From Garcia nutans (Eukaryota; Streptophyta; Magnoliopsida; Malpighiales; Euphorbiaceae), in contig CANTUV010000037.1 in NCBI GenBank assembly GCA_947685225.1, forward strand, positions 29,407,001 through 29,471,000: a stretch of 64,000 nt of DNA, given 5' to 3'. The notes under the pieces were generated by a model. That model worked only from the letters and a program-made list of their open reading frames with translations. It was not told the DNA's origin and ran no database searches. The position numbers and the translations under genes are program-made. This document shows, piece after piece, positions 21,903-32,439 of this stretch. Each line of letters starts with the position of its first letter. Within the stretch, counting starts at the first letter, position 1.

Positions 21903-22235
21903 ATGACCAAACTCCATTTGAAGAAAATAAAAATTATATTGAAGAATATGGATACCATTCACCGGAAGCAAATGTCTTGGTCAAAGATTGATATTTTAAA
22001 GTGTTTTCAAAATATTAAATTGAACCATTCCTTTTTACATGCCATGTCTTCTTTTTGGAGTGTGTATTTTAGGACATTCAAAATTAATGGCTTTGAAATA
22101 TGTCCCTTGATTGAAGAATTTGAGGCCATCCTTGGATATCCAAATAAACAACAAATGGCATTACCCATATTGATTTCCAAGAATAGAAGATGCAGATGTT
22201 ATTTCAAATTTCAAACCCCGAAGTTCTACTGTTGA
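21903..22235 (+). pseudogene. Antisense ORF of T1, plant-mobile-domain / DUF7745-like fragment
   Basis: A 110-codon ORF on the strand opposite to T1's gag-pol, in the interval between pol and the 3' LTR. The middle reads MSSFWSVYFRTF...FEICPLIEEFEAILGYP, resembling the start of the DUF7745/plant-mobile-like proteins that some Tat elements carry as an additional ORF, where a Leu/Ile-Glu-Glu-Tyr/Phe-Glu-Ala-(Ile/Leu)-(Leu)-Gly motif is typical. Known families are several hundred residues. Here the frame ends at FYC and similar coding-like text continues in another frame to about 22310, where E begins, so this is a frameshifted and truncated copy. A TATATAA lies about 105 bases upstream. Family assignment is by motif memory only. 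Confidence 0.5.
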
Positions 22236-22316
22236 TGAGAGGTGAGAAAATTCTACTTGCTCCCTTGATTGATTTTTGTCTCTCTCATTTGGCTCCTACT
22301 AAGGCATAGGGACGCA

Positions 22317-24547
22317 TGCTTTGTCTTTGCTTGCTGTTGCGCTCGAATTAAGTACTACTACAAAGCGTCACTCGCAAGTATACGAGGTAGTTGTAGCTAA
22401 GGTGATCGCCCCAAGGTCGTTTCCCCAAGAAGGTGTGGTTCGTAATAGCTTGATTGACAAATTATTTAAATGTGAGAGTTAGTTGTTTGGGATGATGCGA
22501 GAATAATTTAAACCTAAAATTAACGTGCGTAGGGATTAGTGTGTGTGATGGGTGTACAAGATCAAATCGATTCTTAGGAAGGTGCCTAGGGTCATAGGTC
22601 CATTCAATCAAAGCTCAATTCTCAATTATCCATTAATGTAACCTTGTGAATTAATTTGTTCCTTAAGGTTGATTAGTCAATTACCAATCCATTAGTTCTC
22701 ACATTCATGAATTAGCAATAACCAATTATTTCACATTATCAAATTAATGAAACCCTAGAACTTATATTTCTAATTCATTCTTCGGGTGGTCGATTATATA
22801 GTTCCGATATCGGATTTCACCTCTCGGTTCGTCATCCAATATTCAAACATCAATAGGTAGCTAATCTATCAACCTAGCATTTAATGCAATACAATCAACC
22901 AATCAACAAGGAACATCGATAAAAATATCAAATCAATACATTCAACCAAATATACTACAAACCCTAGGCATGGGTATTTAGCTCAACATCATCAATTTAT
23001 AACATTCATTCAACTCATATAAAACAAGTACAAATTGTCCATTGCAATATCAATCCTCTTAATATAACAACAACAATAAGAAATGAATTAAAAGAGAGAA
23101 TAGAAAACCCCTTGTGAAGATGCCAAGAGTAGGGTTACTAATCTTCCTCCTAGCTCCACTTGATGTATGATGAAGAACTCAAGCCCTCTTCAATGGTTGA
23201 TTCCCCTTTGCAATATGGAATGGAGCTTTCTTAAGTCACCAAACCTTGGAATGGAGCTTGCCTTTGGTAGATGGAATGGAGCCTTCTCAAGTCACCAAAC
23301 CTTGGAATGAAGCTTCTTCAACCTTCAAGAGCTTGTTAACCCAACTTATCCCAAAGAACCTCAAAGATCTTGTGTGTGGAAGATGGAGAAGATTAAGAGG
23401 ATGGAAATGGAGGATGAAGATGAAGAATAGCCAAGGAGAGTGTCACCCTCTCCCTAAAAAATGGGTATATCCAAAAAATTCCAAGAACCCCCTCCAATTT
23501 CCCTTTTCTTCTCTTTTTTAATTCATTCAAAAATCAATCCATGCCTTCCAACTCACACCACTCTCCCTTGTTCCCCATATTCTCTTTGTTTAATATTACT
23601 TTTGGCAAAAATAATACCCTTGTTCCCCACTTTGTCCACACCTCGTGCAAGAGAATTCAACATTTAATAGGTGACATGGCCAAGCCATGAGTGGCTTGGC
23701 CATGTCTCTCATCTTTCTTTGGGACACGGCCAAGCTAACTGGTTGTGTCTCCTGCTGCTCCTTTTCTTTCTTTTTCTTTTCTTTGGTCCCAAGATGAGCA
23801 GACATGGCCAAGCTTCAAGCGACATGGCCATGTCATGTGACATGGCCAGTGGCTTGGCCATGTCTCTTGCCAGTGTCGCATTCTACCTTCATTCTTTTCT
23901 TTCTTTTCTTTGGTTTCATGGAGTGACACGGCCAAGCTCCTGGCCATGTCATATGACATGGCCAGTGACTTGGCCATGTCGCTTGCTAGTGTCGCCTTCT
24001 GCCTTCTTTCTTTTCTTTGTTCTCAAGTGGTGACACGGCCAAGCTCGTGGCCATGTCATGTTACATGGCCAGTGGCTTTGCCATGTCGCTTGCCAGTGTC
24101 GCCTTCTGCCTTCTATTTCTTTGAGGGACACGCCCAAGACAATGAGACATGGCCAAGCTTCAAGTGACATGGCCATGTCGATTAGACATGGGCAAAGACA
24201 TGGCCGTGTCTATGAGTGTGTCAAGTACTGCCTCTATTTTTTTTCTTTCTTGGTTTCTTTTCCTTGGGTGAGACACGGCCAGTGGCTTGGCTGTGTCTCA
24301 TGGGTGTGTCAGCTACTGTCTTGGAATTCATTTGAAGGACATGGCCAAGCTTGCTTTTGCTTGGCCATGTCTTGCTTGATTCATGCTCTTTCTTCATTTT
24401 TCTTGATTGTTTTGATCATCCAAGGGAGTTTTTCCAGTTAAACCTAAAACAAACACTTTAAACAAACTTAAAACAAAAATCAATCAAAACATTAACTAAA
24501 AACACATAAAAATCATACTGAAAACTAGTAAAAATATGATCTAAACA
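22317..24547 (-). mobile_element. E: probable 3' LTR of an unclassified LTR element
   Basis: Plus-strand ends TGCTTTGTC and CTAAACA (TG/CA) enclose 2231 bases. Just outside the right end, the minus strand reads AAGTGTGGGGTATT, a polypurine-like tract of the type found before the 3' LTR of several plant gypsy elements. The segment includes TACTACTACAAAGCGTC and CACTCGCAAGTATACGAGG near 22350, which I associate with plant gypsy LTRs but cannot place in a family. It also contains an inverted-repeat array (23671-24390). No partner LTR is in the window. Boundaries are tentative. Confidence 0.5.
23671..24390. repeat. GACATGGCC/GGCCATGTC inverted-repeat array in E
   Basis: About ten copies of short inverted arms. 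The best is GACATGGCCAAGCC and GGCTTGGCCATGTC (23673-23706, 14-base arms, 6-base loop). A larger unit of about 107-116 bases repeats from 23825, 23941 and 24048, separated by TTCTTT-rich linkers. Overlapping ORFs in all frames here reflect the repeats. Confidence 0.8.
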
Positions 24548-26339
24548 AATACCCCACACTTAATTCCTTGCTTGTCCCCAAGCAAGGCTAAAATCAAAAC
24601 ACACTAACAAGATAAATTTTGTTAAGTTCAAGAGTTATAAAGATGCATCAAGACTTCCCTATCCCTAAATCCGCAATCAATATCGAATCAAACAAAATTG
24701 ACACCCATGCAATTAAGTGGTTTTCCATGCATAACCTATGTTGTCGCTCCCTCACCAACTCTTACAAGTGTTTGATCATGGTGGTGTTTACACTCATAAC
24801 AATCAATGAAAGATTATTACAATAGGCTTGCTTATCAATCAAATCTCCACCACAAAATTACAATCAAGCATCAATCAAAAGGTCTTTATTGGGTTGTAAT
24901 GGGGCTAAGGTAAAGGCATGATATTTAGGAAATGTGAGCTTGATCATTAAGTTCAAGAGTACTTTAAGGATGAAGTACCCGATCATATACATAACCCAAC
25001 AATCCCAAACACCTTCCTCTCATCTACCCCTTGACATTAAAGAGCTTTTCAAGGGAACTCACTTATTAAATATTGCAATGATATTTTCAACTTATTCCAA
25101 CCCTTCGAATAAGAACAACAATTATTCTTATTATTATATATTTTTTTCTTTTTTTTTATTATTTTGCTTTGCAATCTTAAACCTACTAAATTTAACCCCA
25201 CACTTAATTCAACACAACACTCGGTCATAAACGCTCTTAAAATGCTCTTGACCTAATGAAAGGATAAGAGTTAAAGAACAAGGTTCAAGCTAATGGTGTT
25301 GTGAAAAAGAAAGAAAAGGAAAAATAAAATAAGCTCAAAATTGGCTAACTAAGGTTAAAAATAGGGTTGGTCTTTTTAAGCGAAAGTGGGTTCACCTAAT
25401 TGCTTTAATCATCTTGATGCCTAATTGAAATTTTTATGTAATCTTAAAATGCATGTCAATGCAAGTTCTAGCAATTCATCAATCAAAGATGTTCACCCGC
25501 AACAATAATGATAAGTTGATGGCTCAATTCCTCACTAGGTTAATGGCAATGCAAGGGAAAAAATCGACAAAATTGACAATAAGCACCAATTCTACTCAAT
25601 TCTCCAATTCATGCTTCAAAAATTCAAAGGTCATCTATCAACAATTTTTATAACAATTGAACTTTCTAATTCAACCAAAAACATTCAAAAACATTAACTA
25701 AAACTTAAACAAAAACAAGTTAAAAGTAAAAACACAAAAACACATAATGCAATTAAAAGTAAAAACATAAAACACAAAATGCACCCCACACTTAAAGATT
25801 CACATTGTCCTCAATGTGAGCATGCATAAACTAAAAGAGAGTATAGATGATACCTGATTTCCATCGTTCCCATATATGATGTGCAGGGCTCCTTCCACCC
25901 ATAATGCAATTGGAGCCCATATGTGAGAGGATGAACAACATGCAACTTTGAAATGTGCCCAATGTATTGAAAAACCTAGGTAGAATCCTTGGAAGAGAAA
26001 TTGTCCAAAAAGAACATGTGAGGGTTGTCTTAGATTGATCCTCTAATGCTATAGGGACGTGGTAAGAATCTTTTTCAGTTTGCAACATGGTTATATATGA
26101 TTTTTGCTCATCCTCACCACCAAGGGTGGGAGAGATTATAATTTGTTGGATACTATAATCCCCAACCAAAACATCTTTCATAATTCTTGGGGTCTTTTTA
26201 AGTTCAACAAAGTTCGGTTGAATCACTTCTTCATCCTCTTTAGCAATTTGAAGCTCCCCCTCAACAATCTCATTATTTAATAGTAAATTGCTCTCCTCAA
26301 TTTCTAAATTGGAAAAATTAGGTTCTACTTCTAAAGTCA
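24548..26339 (-). mobile_element. E interior, 3' non-coding part
   Basis: AT-rich and without recognisable protein domains. ACCCCACACTT motifs recur at about 24551, 25195 and 25784, two of them next to GCTTGTCCCCAAGC or CATTGTCCTCAATGTG. Read on the minus strand these are GAGGACAA...AAGTGTGGGG blocks typical of the 3' region of some plant gypsy elements. A minus-strand frame from about 26340 to 25831 contains LKKTPRIMKDVLVGDYS; I do not recognise it, and its first residues come from a Tekay patch. Confidence 0.45.
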
Positions 26340-26375
26340 TTGACTGATGAGCTTCTTCCAAAATGACCCTTTTTA
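26340..26375 (-). other. 36-bp copy of Tekay integrase sequence at the E/D1 junction
   Basis: The 36 bases from TTGACTGATGAGC to GACCCTTTTTA are identical to 27480-27515 inside D1, in the same orientation, encoding RVILEEAHQSM. They separate the broken end of D1 from E. The exact identity suggests a templated filler made during break repair. A remnant of D2 pol is the alternative. Confidence 0.6.
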
Positions 26376-26981
26376 TTTAATAGCAACTGGTTCCTCCTCA
26401 AATGTCAAATCGGGATTCACTTCAATTGACTCAATTGGCAACACATGAGATGGATCTGACCTGTATCTCCTCAACATAGAAATATGAAATACATTATGAA
26501 TACGATCCAACTCAGGTGGCAAAGCGAGTCGATACGCCACTGGTCCAACTCTTTCTAACACTTCATACGGCCCAATGAAACGAGGACTCAATTTACCTTT
26601 CCGACCGAACCTCAAAATCTTCTTCCAAGGAGATACTTTCAAAAATACCTTATCTCCCACATCAAACTCTATATCTCTCCTCTTTAGATCTGCATAAGAC
26701 TTCTGTCGGTCTGAAGCTGCTTTTAACTTGCCTCGAATCAACTTTACTTTTTCTTCAGTTTCTTGAATCAAATCAGGACCAACCAACTTATTATCTCCAA
26801 GCTCATTCCAACAAAGAGGTGTCCTACACCGTCTGCCATACAATGCTTCAAACGGTGCCATACCAATGCTGGATTGGTGACTGTTGTTGTAAGCAAACTC
26901 CACAAGAGGTAAAAACCTATCCCAACTTCCAGAGAAATCGATGACACAGCTTCTCAACATATCTTCAAGAATCTGTATCAC
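26376..26981 (-). pseudogene. D1 pol, integrase C-terminal part after the stop
   Basis: This 202-codon frame continues the upstream polyprotein after a single TAG at about 26987. It starts with the catalytic-Glu block (SERVIQILEDML) of the DDE integrase core. The GPF/GPY-type module follows, with FIGPYEVLERVGPVAYRLALPP and HNVFHISMLRRY, then DLTFEEEPVAI just before the expected chromodomain. The frame then runs into the E junction, so the chromodomain that guides Tekay elements to heterochromatin is missing. In related elements the residue at the stop is Gln (CAG), so a C-to-T change explains it. Confidence 0.92.
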
Positions 26982-26990
26982 CCTCTCTGA

Positions 26991-29900
26991 CTATCCATCT
27001 GTCTGTGGATGAAAAGCAGTGCTGAAGTGCAGTCGAGAACCCAAAACACTATGCAAACTCTTCCAAAATCTTGAAGTAAACCTGGGATCTTGATCAGACA
27101 CTAAAGAAGTTGGAACACCATGCAATTTCACAATCTCATGGATATATAGCTCAGCCAACCTCTCCAAAGAGTAATCCATCCGCACCGGAAGGAAATGAGC
27201 TGTCTTAGTCAATCTATCCACAATCACCCATATGGCATCATGTTTCCTTTGTGTCAATGGCAATCCAGACACAAAGTCCATTGTCACTCTTTCCCACTTC
27301 CATTCTGGCACTGACAATGGTTGAAGCAACCCGGTTGGAACTTGATGCTCTGCTTTAACCTTCTGACAAGTGAGACATTTCGATACAAACTCAGCAATGT
27401 CTCTCTTCAACCCAATCCACCAATAATGCTGTCTCAAATCATGATACATCTTCGTATTACCCGGATGTATAGCAAACATTGACTGATGAGCTTCTTCCAA
27501 AATGACCCTTTTTAAATCAGCATCATCGGGTACACACAATCGGTTCTTAAACCAGAGACTTCCATCACTCTTCACAATAAAATCTCTACCCTTTCCACTC
27601 TGACAATCTGAAATAATCTTCTGAATCTTCATATCAGTCAACTGAGCCTCTTTGATCTGATCTAACAAAACTGGTTTCAAAAGCAACTGTGTCAACAATG
27701 CACCATCATCACAAGGTACAAAACTAGCACACAATGCTCTCAACTCAACAAGCAACGAGAGCGAGTAAACTGTTAAACCAGCTAAAGACTTCCGACTCAA
27801 GGCATCAGCAACAACATTTGCTTTACCTGGATGATAATCAATCAAACAGTCGTAGTCTTTAATCAATTCCAACCATCTCCTCTGTCGAAGATTAAGTTCT
27901 TTCTGGACACCCAAATATTTTAAACTTTTGTGATCAGTGTAGATGAAACATTTCTCCCCAAACAAATAGTGTCGCCAAATCTTCAATGCAAACACAATGG
28001 CTGCTAGCTCCAAATCATGGGTCGGATAGTTAAGCTCATGCGGTTTCAACTGTCTAGATGCATAAGCTATAACTTTACCTTCCTGCATCAGCACACACCC
28101 CAAACCACTATGTGAAGCATCACTGTAAATCACATATGGTTTGCCTTCTACAGGTAAAGTAAGAATAGGCGCTTGAGTCAACATTTCTCTCAACTGCTCA
28201 AAACTAGCCTGACACTGATCTGTCCACATAAATCTAATTCCCTTTCGAAGCAATCTGGTAAGTGGAGTAGCTATCAAAGAAAACCCTTTCACAAACCGTC
28301 GGTAATAGCCAGCGAAACCCAGAAAACTTCTAACCTCTGTCACCGACTTGGGTGGACTCCAATTCAATATAGCTTCAACTTTGCTCGGATCAACTCTAAT
28401 GCCTTCTGCTGAAACAATATGTCCGAGAAAAGCGACTTGATCCAACCAGAACTCACATTTCGACAATTTGGCAAACAACTGCTTCTCTCTCAAAATCTTC
28501 AATACAATCCGCAGATGCTTGTCATGTTCCTCTTCATTCCGCGAATACACCAGAATGTCATCGATGAAGACTACTACAAACTGATCTAAATAGGGCCTGA
28601 ACACCCTATTCATCAAATCCATGAAAGCTGCAGGTGCATTCGTTAGACCAAAAGGCATAACTAGAAACTCATAATGTCCATACCTGGTCCGAAAGGCGGT
28701 CTTGGAAATGTCTTCAGCTTTAACTCTCAATTGATGGTACCCAGATCTCAAATCAATTTTAGAAAACACAGCTGCACCCTTCAATTGATCAAAGAGATCA
28801 TCGATTCTAGGCAAAGGATATTTATTTTTAATAGTCACCTTGTTCAATTGCCTATAATCGATACACAATCTCATAGTACCATCTTTCTTCTTCACAAATA
28901 GCACAGGAGCTCCCCACGGAGAAACACTGGGGCAAATAAATCCTTGATCCAACAACTCTTGTAATTGCACTTTCAATTCCCTCAATTCTGCTGGTGCCAT
29001 TCTATAAGGAGTAATAGAGATAGGAGTGGTACCAGGCAACAATTCAATACCAAACTCCACCTCTCTCTCTGGAGGCAATCCTGGCAACTCCTCTGGAAAC
29101 ACATCCGGGAACTCAGCAACTGTGGCAATGCTATCAATAGGGGAACCCTTCACTCTAGTATCCACCACATGAGCAAGATAGGCTTCACACCCCTTTCTAA
29201 TCAATCTCCTAGCTGCAACAGCTGAAACAAATAAAGATGCTAACTGTTCTTGCTCATTAGATACTATCACATCTCTACCATCAGCAGTTCTCAAAGTAAC
29301 AATTTTCCTTTTACAGTCTACCACAGCTCCATGTCTAGATAGCCAGTCCATACCTAGAATCACATCATATTCCTTAAATGGCACCTCAATCAAGTCTCCA
29401 AGGAACTCCTCACCTTGCACCCTCACTGCACTATCTCGGTGCACCTTACTCACAAACACACTATGCCCTAACGGATTTGTCACCAACACATCAAATCCTA
29501 GGGACTCAGCATGCACATCAATTACAGGCAAAACAGATGCACTAATATATGAATGCGTGGAACCCGGATCAATCAAAGCAAGTACTGGAGTATTAAATAA
29601 AGAAAAAGTACCAGCTATGACTGCCGAAGCATCTGGCTGCCTCTGCATAACATACATCCTCTGGGAAGACCCAACCTCCTCTGGTCTACTCTCCCTGAAT
29701 GCAGCACCTCCTCTAGAACTGAACCTCGGTCTACCTCCCCGGCTGCTACCTCTGCCTGCTCGACCTCCCCTCACATTAGGTCGAGAAGCTGTGGAATCAA
29801 CTGACCTCTGTTCCCGCGTCTCTGGATAATCTCTAATAAAATGATCAGGCGATCCACACCTGAAGCATACAGCTGACCCACTATACCTCCAACAAGCACC

Positions 29901-30881
29901 CCTATGTGATCCACCACACTGAGCACACACAGGTAGAGCAGATCTCTGAGTCACTGGGGTCGGAGCACTCGCCACTGAAGCTGTAGGTCTAAATCTCTGT
30001 CTCTGAAACTGCACTGACCTACCAGCTGACCTCTGACTCCTACTGACTCTAGGAACAATGCTTCCTTTACCTCTCTTAACAGAAGAAGACCCTGCCTCAA
30101 ACTGAGGTCTTCTCACCCTAACCTCTTCCTCTGAAGCAGCTGCAATACTCTGAGCTCGCTCTACACTTCGAGCTGCTGCCACAAGCTGGGAAAAATCATG
30201 ATATCTAGATCCAGCCACTAAGCACATGATAGAGGGTCTCAATCCCTCCTCAAATCTCCTGCATCTATCTATCTCATCAACTATAATACCCCCAGCATAC
30301 TGACTTAACCGAATAAACTCAACCTCATATTCAGTTACAGTCCGATGATCTTGCTTCAAATCTAGAAACTCTCTTTTCTTCCCATCTTTATACTCCCTTG
30401 GAGTATACTTCAATTCAAACTCTCTCAGAAAATCAGTGTAAGACAGTGTTGGAGGATCATCCATAGAATGGGGCACCATCTTCCACCAATCGTAGGCGTC
30501 CTTCTGCAGCAAAGATCTTGCATAGTCAAACTTTTCCTCTGAGGTGGCTTGCAACTGAACAAATACCCTCTGTACTCTGTCAAGCCACTGTTCTGCTACA
30601 GCTGGATCAACTGTACCAAAGAAATCCTCTGCTCCATATTTCCTTAGCTTATCATACTGCCTCACTGGTACTGAAGGTTGAGGGGGTGGTGGCTGTGGTT
30701 GCACTGGTGCTTGCCTCATAACTTCCATCATATGTCTAAACCAGGCTGGCGGAACCTCCTCACCAACTGGTCTACCCGACACCGAAGCAGGTGCCTCCTC
30801 AACACTATCAACTCTAGCTCCCTCAGCAGGAGCAATACTCTCGGCACTACCCTCAATCGACTGACGTGAGTGAGAATCCAT
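26991..30881 (-). CDS. D1 gag-pol polyprotein (Tekay-type), ends at a premature stop
   Basis: About 1,296 codons from the ATG at 30881. In order: gag (Retrotrans_gag around residues 85-240, with AEQWLDRVQRVF and REFELKYTP); knuckle CAQCGGSHRGAC (about 318); a second knuckle, CFRCGSPDHFIRDY (about 341), with Tyr where the last Cys should be; protease ALIDPGSTHSYIS (about 436); RT with KKDGTMRLCIDYRQLNK and VVFIDDILVYS (about 773); RNase H with YSDASHSGLG (about 922) and TDHKSLKYL; integrase HHCC (about 1130-1175), VTMDFVSGLP and VSDQDPRFTS (first two catalytic Asp). The stop falls just before the third catalytic residue. The gag, protease, RT and RNase H look functional; integrase would be dead. 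Confidence 0.95.
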   Translation of the reverse strand: MDSHSRQSIEGSAESIAPAEGARVDSVEEAPASVSGRPVGEEVPPAWFRHMMEVMRQAPVQPQPPPPQPSVPVRQYDKLRKYGAEDFFGTVDPAVAEQWLDRVQRVFVQLQATSEEKFDYARSLLQKDAYDWWKMVPHSMDDPPTLSYTDFLREFELKYTPREYKDGKKREFLDLKQDHRTVTEYEVEFIRLSQYAGGIIVDEIDRCRRFEEGLRPSIMCLVAGSRYHDFSQLVAAARSVERAQSIAAASEEEVRVRRPQFEAGSSSVKRGKGSIVPRVSRSQRSAGRSVQFQRQRFRPTASVASAPTPVTQRSALPVCAQCGGSHRGACWRYSGSAVCFRCGSPDHFIRDYPETREQRSVDSTASRPNVRGGRAGRGSSRGGRPRFSSRGGAAFRESRPEEVGSSQRMYVMQRQPDASAVIAGTFSLFNTPVLALIDPGSTHSYISASVLPVIDVHAESLGFDVLVTNPLGHSVFVSKVHRDSAVRVQGEEFLGDLIEVPFKEYDVILGMDWLSRHGAVVDCKRKIVTLRTADGRDVIVSNEQEQLASLFVSAVAARRLIRKGCEAYLAHVVDTRVKGSPIDSIATVAEFPDVFPEELPGLPPEREVEFGIELLPGTTPISITPYRMAPAELRELKVQLQELLDQGFICPSVSPWGAPVLFVKKKDGTMRLCIDYRQLNKVTIKNKYPLPRIDDLFDQLKGAAVFSKIDLRSGYHQLRVKAEDISKTAFRTRYGHYEFLVMPFGLTNAPAAFMDLMNRVFRPYLDQFVVVFIDDILVYSRNEEEHDKHLRIVLKILREKQLFAKLSKCEFWLDQVAFLGHIVSAEGIRVDPSKVEAILNWSPPKSVTEVRSFLGFAGYYRRFVKGFSLIATPLTRLLRKGIRFMWTDQCQASFEQLREMLTQAPILTLPVEGKPYVIYSDASHSGLGCVLMQEGKVIAYASRQLKPHELNYPTHDLELAAIVFALKIWRHYLFGEKCFIYTDHKSLKYLGVQKELNLRQRRWLELIKDYDCLIDYHPGKANVVADALSRKSLAGLTVYSLSLLVELRALCASFVPCDDGALLTQLLLKPVLLDQIKEAQLTDMKIQKIISDCQSGKGRDFIVKSDGSLWFKNRLCVPDDADLKRVILEEAHQSMFAIHPGNTKMYHDLRQHYWWIGLKRDIAEFVSKCLTCQKVKAEHQVPTGLLQPLSVPEWKWERVTMDFVSGLPLTQRKHDAIWVIVDRLTKTAHFLPVRMDYSLERLAELYIHEIVKLHGVPTSLVSDQDPRFTSRFWKSLHSVLGSRLHFSTAFHPQTDG

Positions 30882-31049
30882 CACAACCTAAGTCTGCAAA
30901 CACAACATACTACATCTTATTAAAGATCAGAGGTTGCCAATCCAAAAATATATGTTATTCAAAAACCACTTTTTAAAATCAAAATAGTCTTTTCCTTACA
31001 TTTTACCTAGGCTGAGAATCTCAAACCTAGGCTCTGATACCAAAACAAT
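30882..31049 (-). mobile_element. D1 leader and primer-binding site
   Basis: The minus strand has TGGTATCAGAGCC at 31042-31030, seven bases after the LTR end, then CTAGGTTTGAGATTCTC and about 150 AT-rich bases to the gag ATG. The same primer context occurs in C1, B and D2, which ties them into one superfamily. Confidence 0.9.
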
Positions 31050-31433
31050 TGTAACACCCCCACATTCAGTACACACATACTACAACACCACAATGTAGCA
31101 TATGTGCACCGAACATAGGAGTGCTACGGCTTTTCATCAACATTCAAAATATTTGTATATATATTACCATCATCTTTCTCAATATACATTATAGATATAT
31201 AGATACATTTAAGTAGTACACAGCGGAAGTTATAAAATAGGTACATATATGAAAACATTTGAATACATATTTACAATTATACATATATTTACATTATAAA
31301 CAAAAACTTTTCAAAATATACAGAAGTAGTACATGATTGGCAAATCTCCTCTGATCTTTAAGTCCCAATATCCACTCTTCAATGTCTACTCTCACTGGGT
31401 CTCGAAGAACTCTCGGGTTCAACTCTATTACCT

Positions 31434-31455
31434 GCGCGATTAAACACTATCGCGC
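31434..31455 (-). other. Conserved GCGCGAT hairpin in D1 LTR
   Basis: Seven-base perfect arms with an 8-base loop. The solo LTR has identical arms at 55949-55970 around a different 8-base loop; C1 and B have degraded forms. On the sense strand it is bracketed by GGCTTA and CAGG. Confidence 0.65.
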
Positions 31456-32014
31456 TAAGCCAAGGGCTTAGTAAGACAATTCATGCTTATGTTATGCTTT
31501 AGTGCCATGCAATGTTTCATATATGTATTAACAATTCAACATCAATGATGCACACTCAATCAATAAAGATCATATTCAACAGACAATATTCCGTAAATAG
31601 TTCATTTCATCATTTAAGTAATATTAACATTTCATTACATTAGAACATCATTTATGATATATATATAAAACCTAGACACCTATGGGCCCATCAAGTACTT
31701 AATACGATATTCAGAATTCAGAGTTACTGCTTTGGTCTATAATCACAATGATCAAGCCCGTAGGCAATATATCTCATATTTCTATCCATGGATAGTGTAA
31801 CAGACCCAGTCTCTTGGACCATTAACTCAACACATTTGAGGTGGTCCTCAACCCGGCAAGACTGTTACAAATCATATATCTCATATTCACAATTCTCATA
31901 GTGTAACAGACCCAGTCTCTTGGACCTCAATTCAATTCAATTTGAAGAGATCCTCAACCCGGCAAGACTGTTACCTTTCATCATTTCTTAGACATGCCAC
32001 CCAAATCCAGAACT

Positions 32015-32369
32015 CTGAATACTGAATAACATATTAAACAAACAATTCATTATTATATAGTTACCATTTCCATTCTCATCACATTTAGGCAAACATGCCT
32101 TCTTTCTTTCAATTGCATCATCATAGCCAATCACAATGGCTTTGCATCATATCATATCTTTGATACAACATTTCAATGTACATTACTCATAAAACACATT
32201 ACCATTCACAATGCATAACATAACATTGTTCAATCTCAACAATGCAATTAGGGCAAAGAACAATTTATATCATTCATAGCTTTAAGATCTTCCACATTCA
32301 TTTGATTAGGGCATTCTTTGTTTGAAGTATGTTTAAAGTGTTTATATTAGGGTTTAGGTACCAACATAC
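32015..32369 (-). other. Candidate intron within D1 LTR
   Basis: On the minus strand the donor is AAAG/GTATGTTG and the acceptor TTATTCAGTATTCAG, matching the position of the candidate introns in C0, C1, B and the solo LTR. At 355 bases it is among the shortest. Confidence 0.35.
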
Positions 32370-32439
32370 CTTTGAAGAATCAAAACAATGCAAAAAGAAC
32401 CAAAAATAAAAACATTAACCAATACATTTGAGGGACACG

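Noticed and set aside
23596..24441. Cluster of overlapping ORFs on both strands
   Set aside because: They all fall in the GACATGGCC inverted-repeat array of E, which is open in several frames by chance.
25831..26361. 176-codon minus-strand ORF as an unknown gene
   Set aside because: It begins without ATG in the copied Tekay integrase patch and continues into E's non-coding DNA, so it is a chimera of unrelated pieces.
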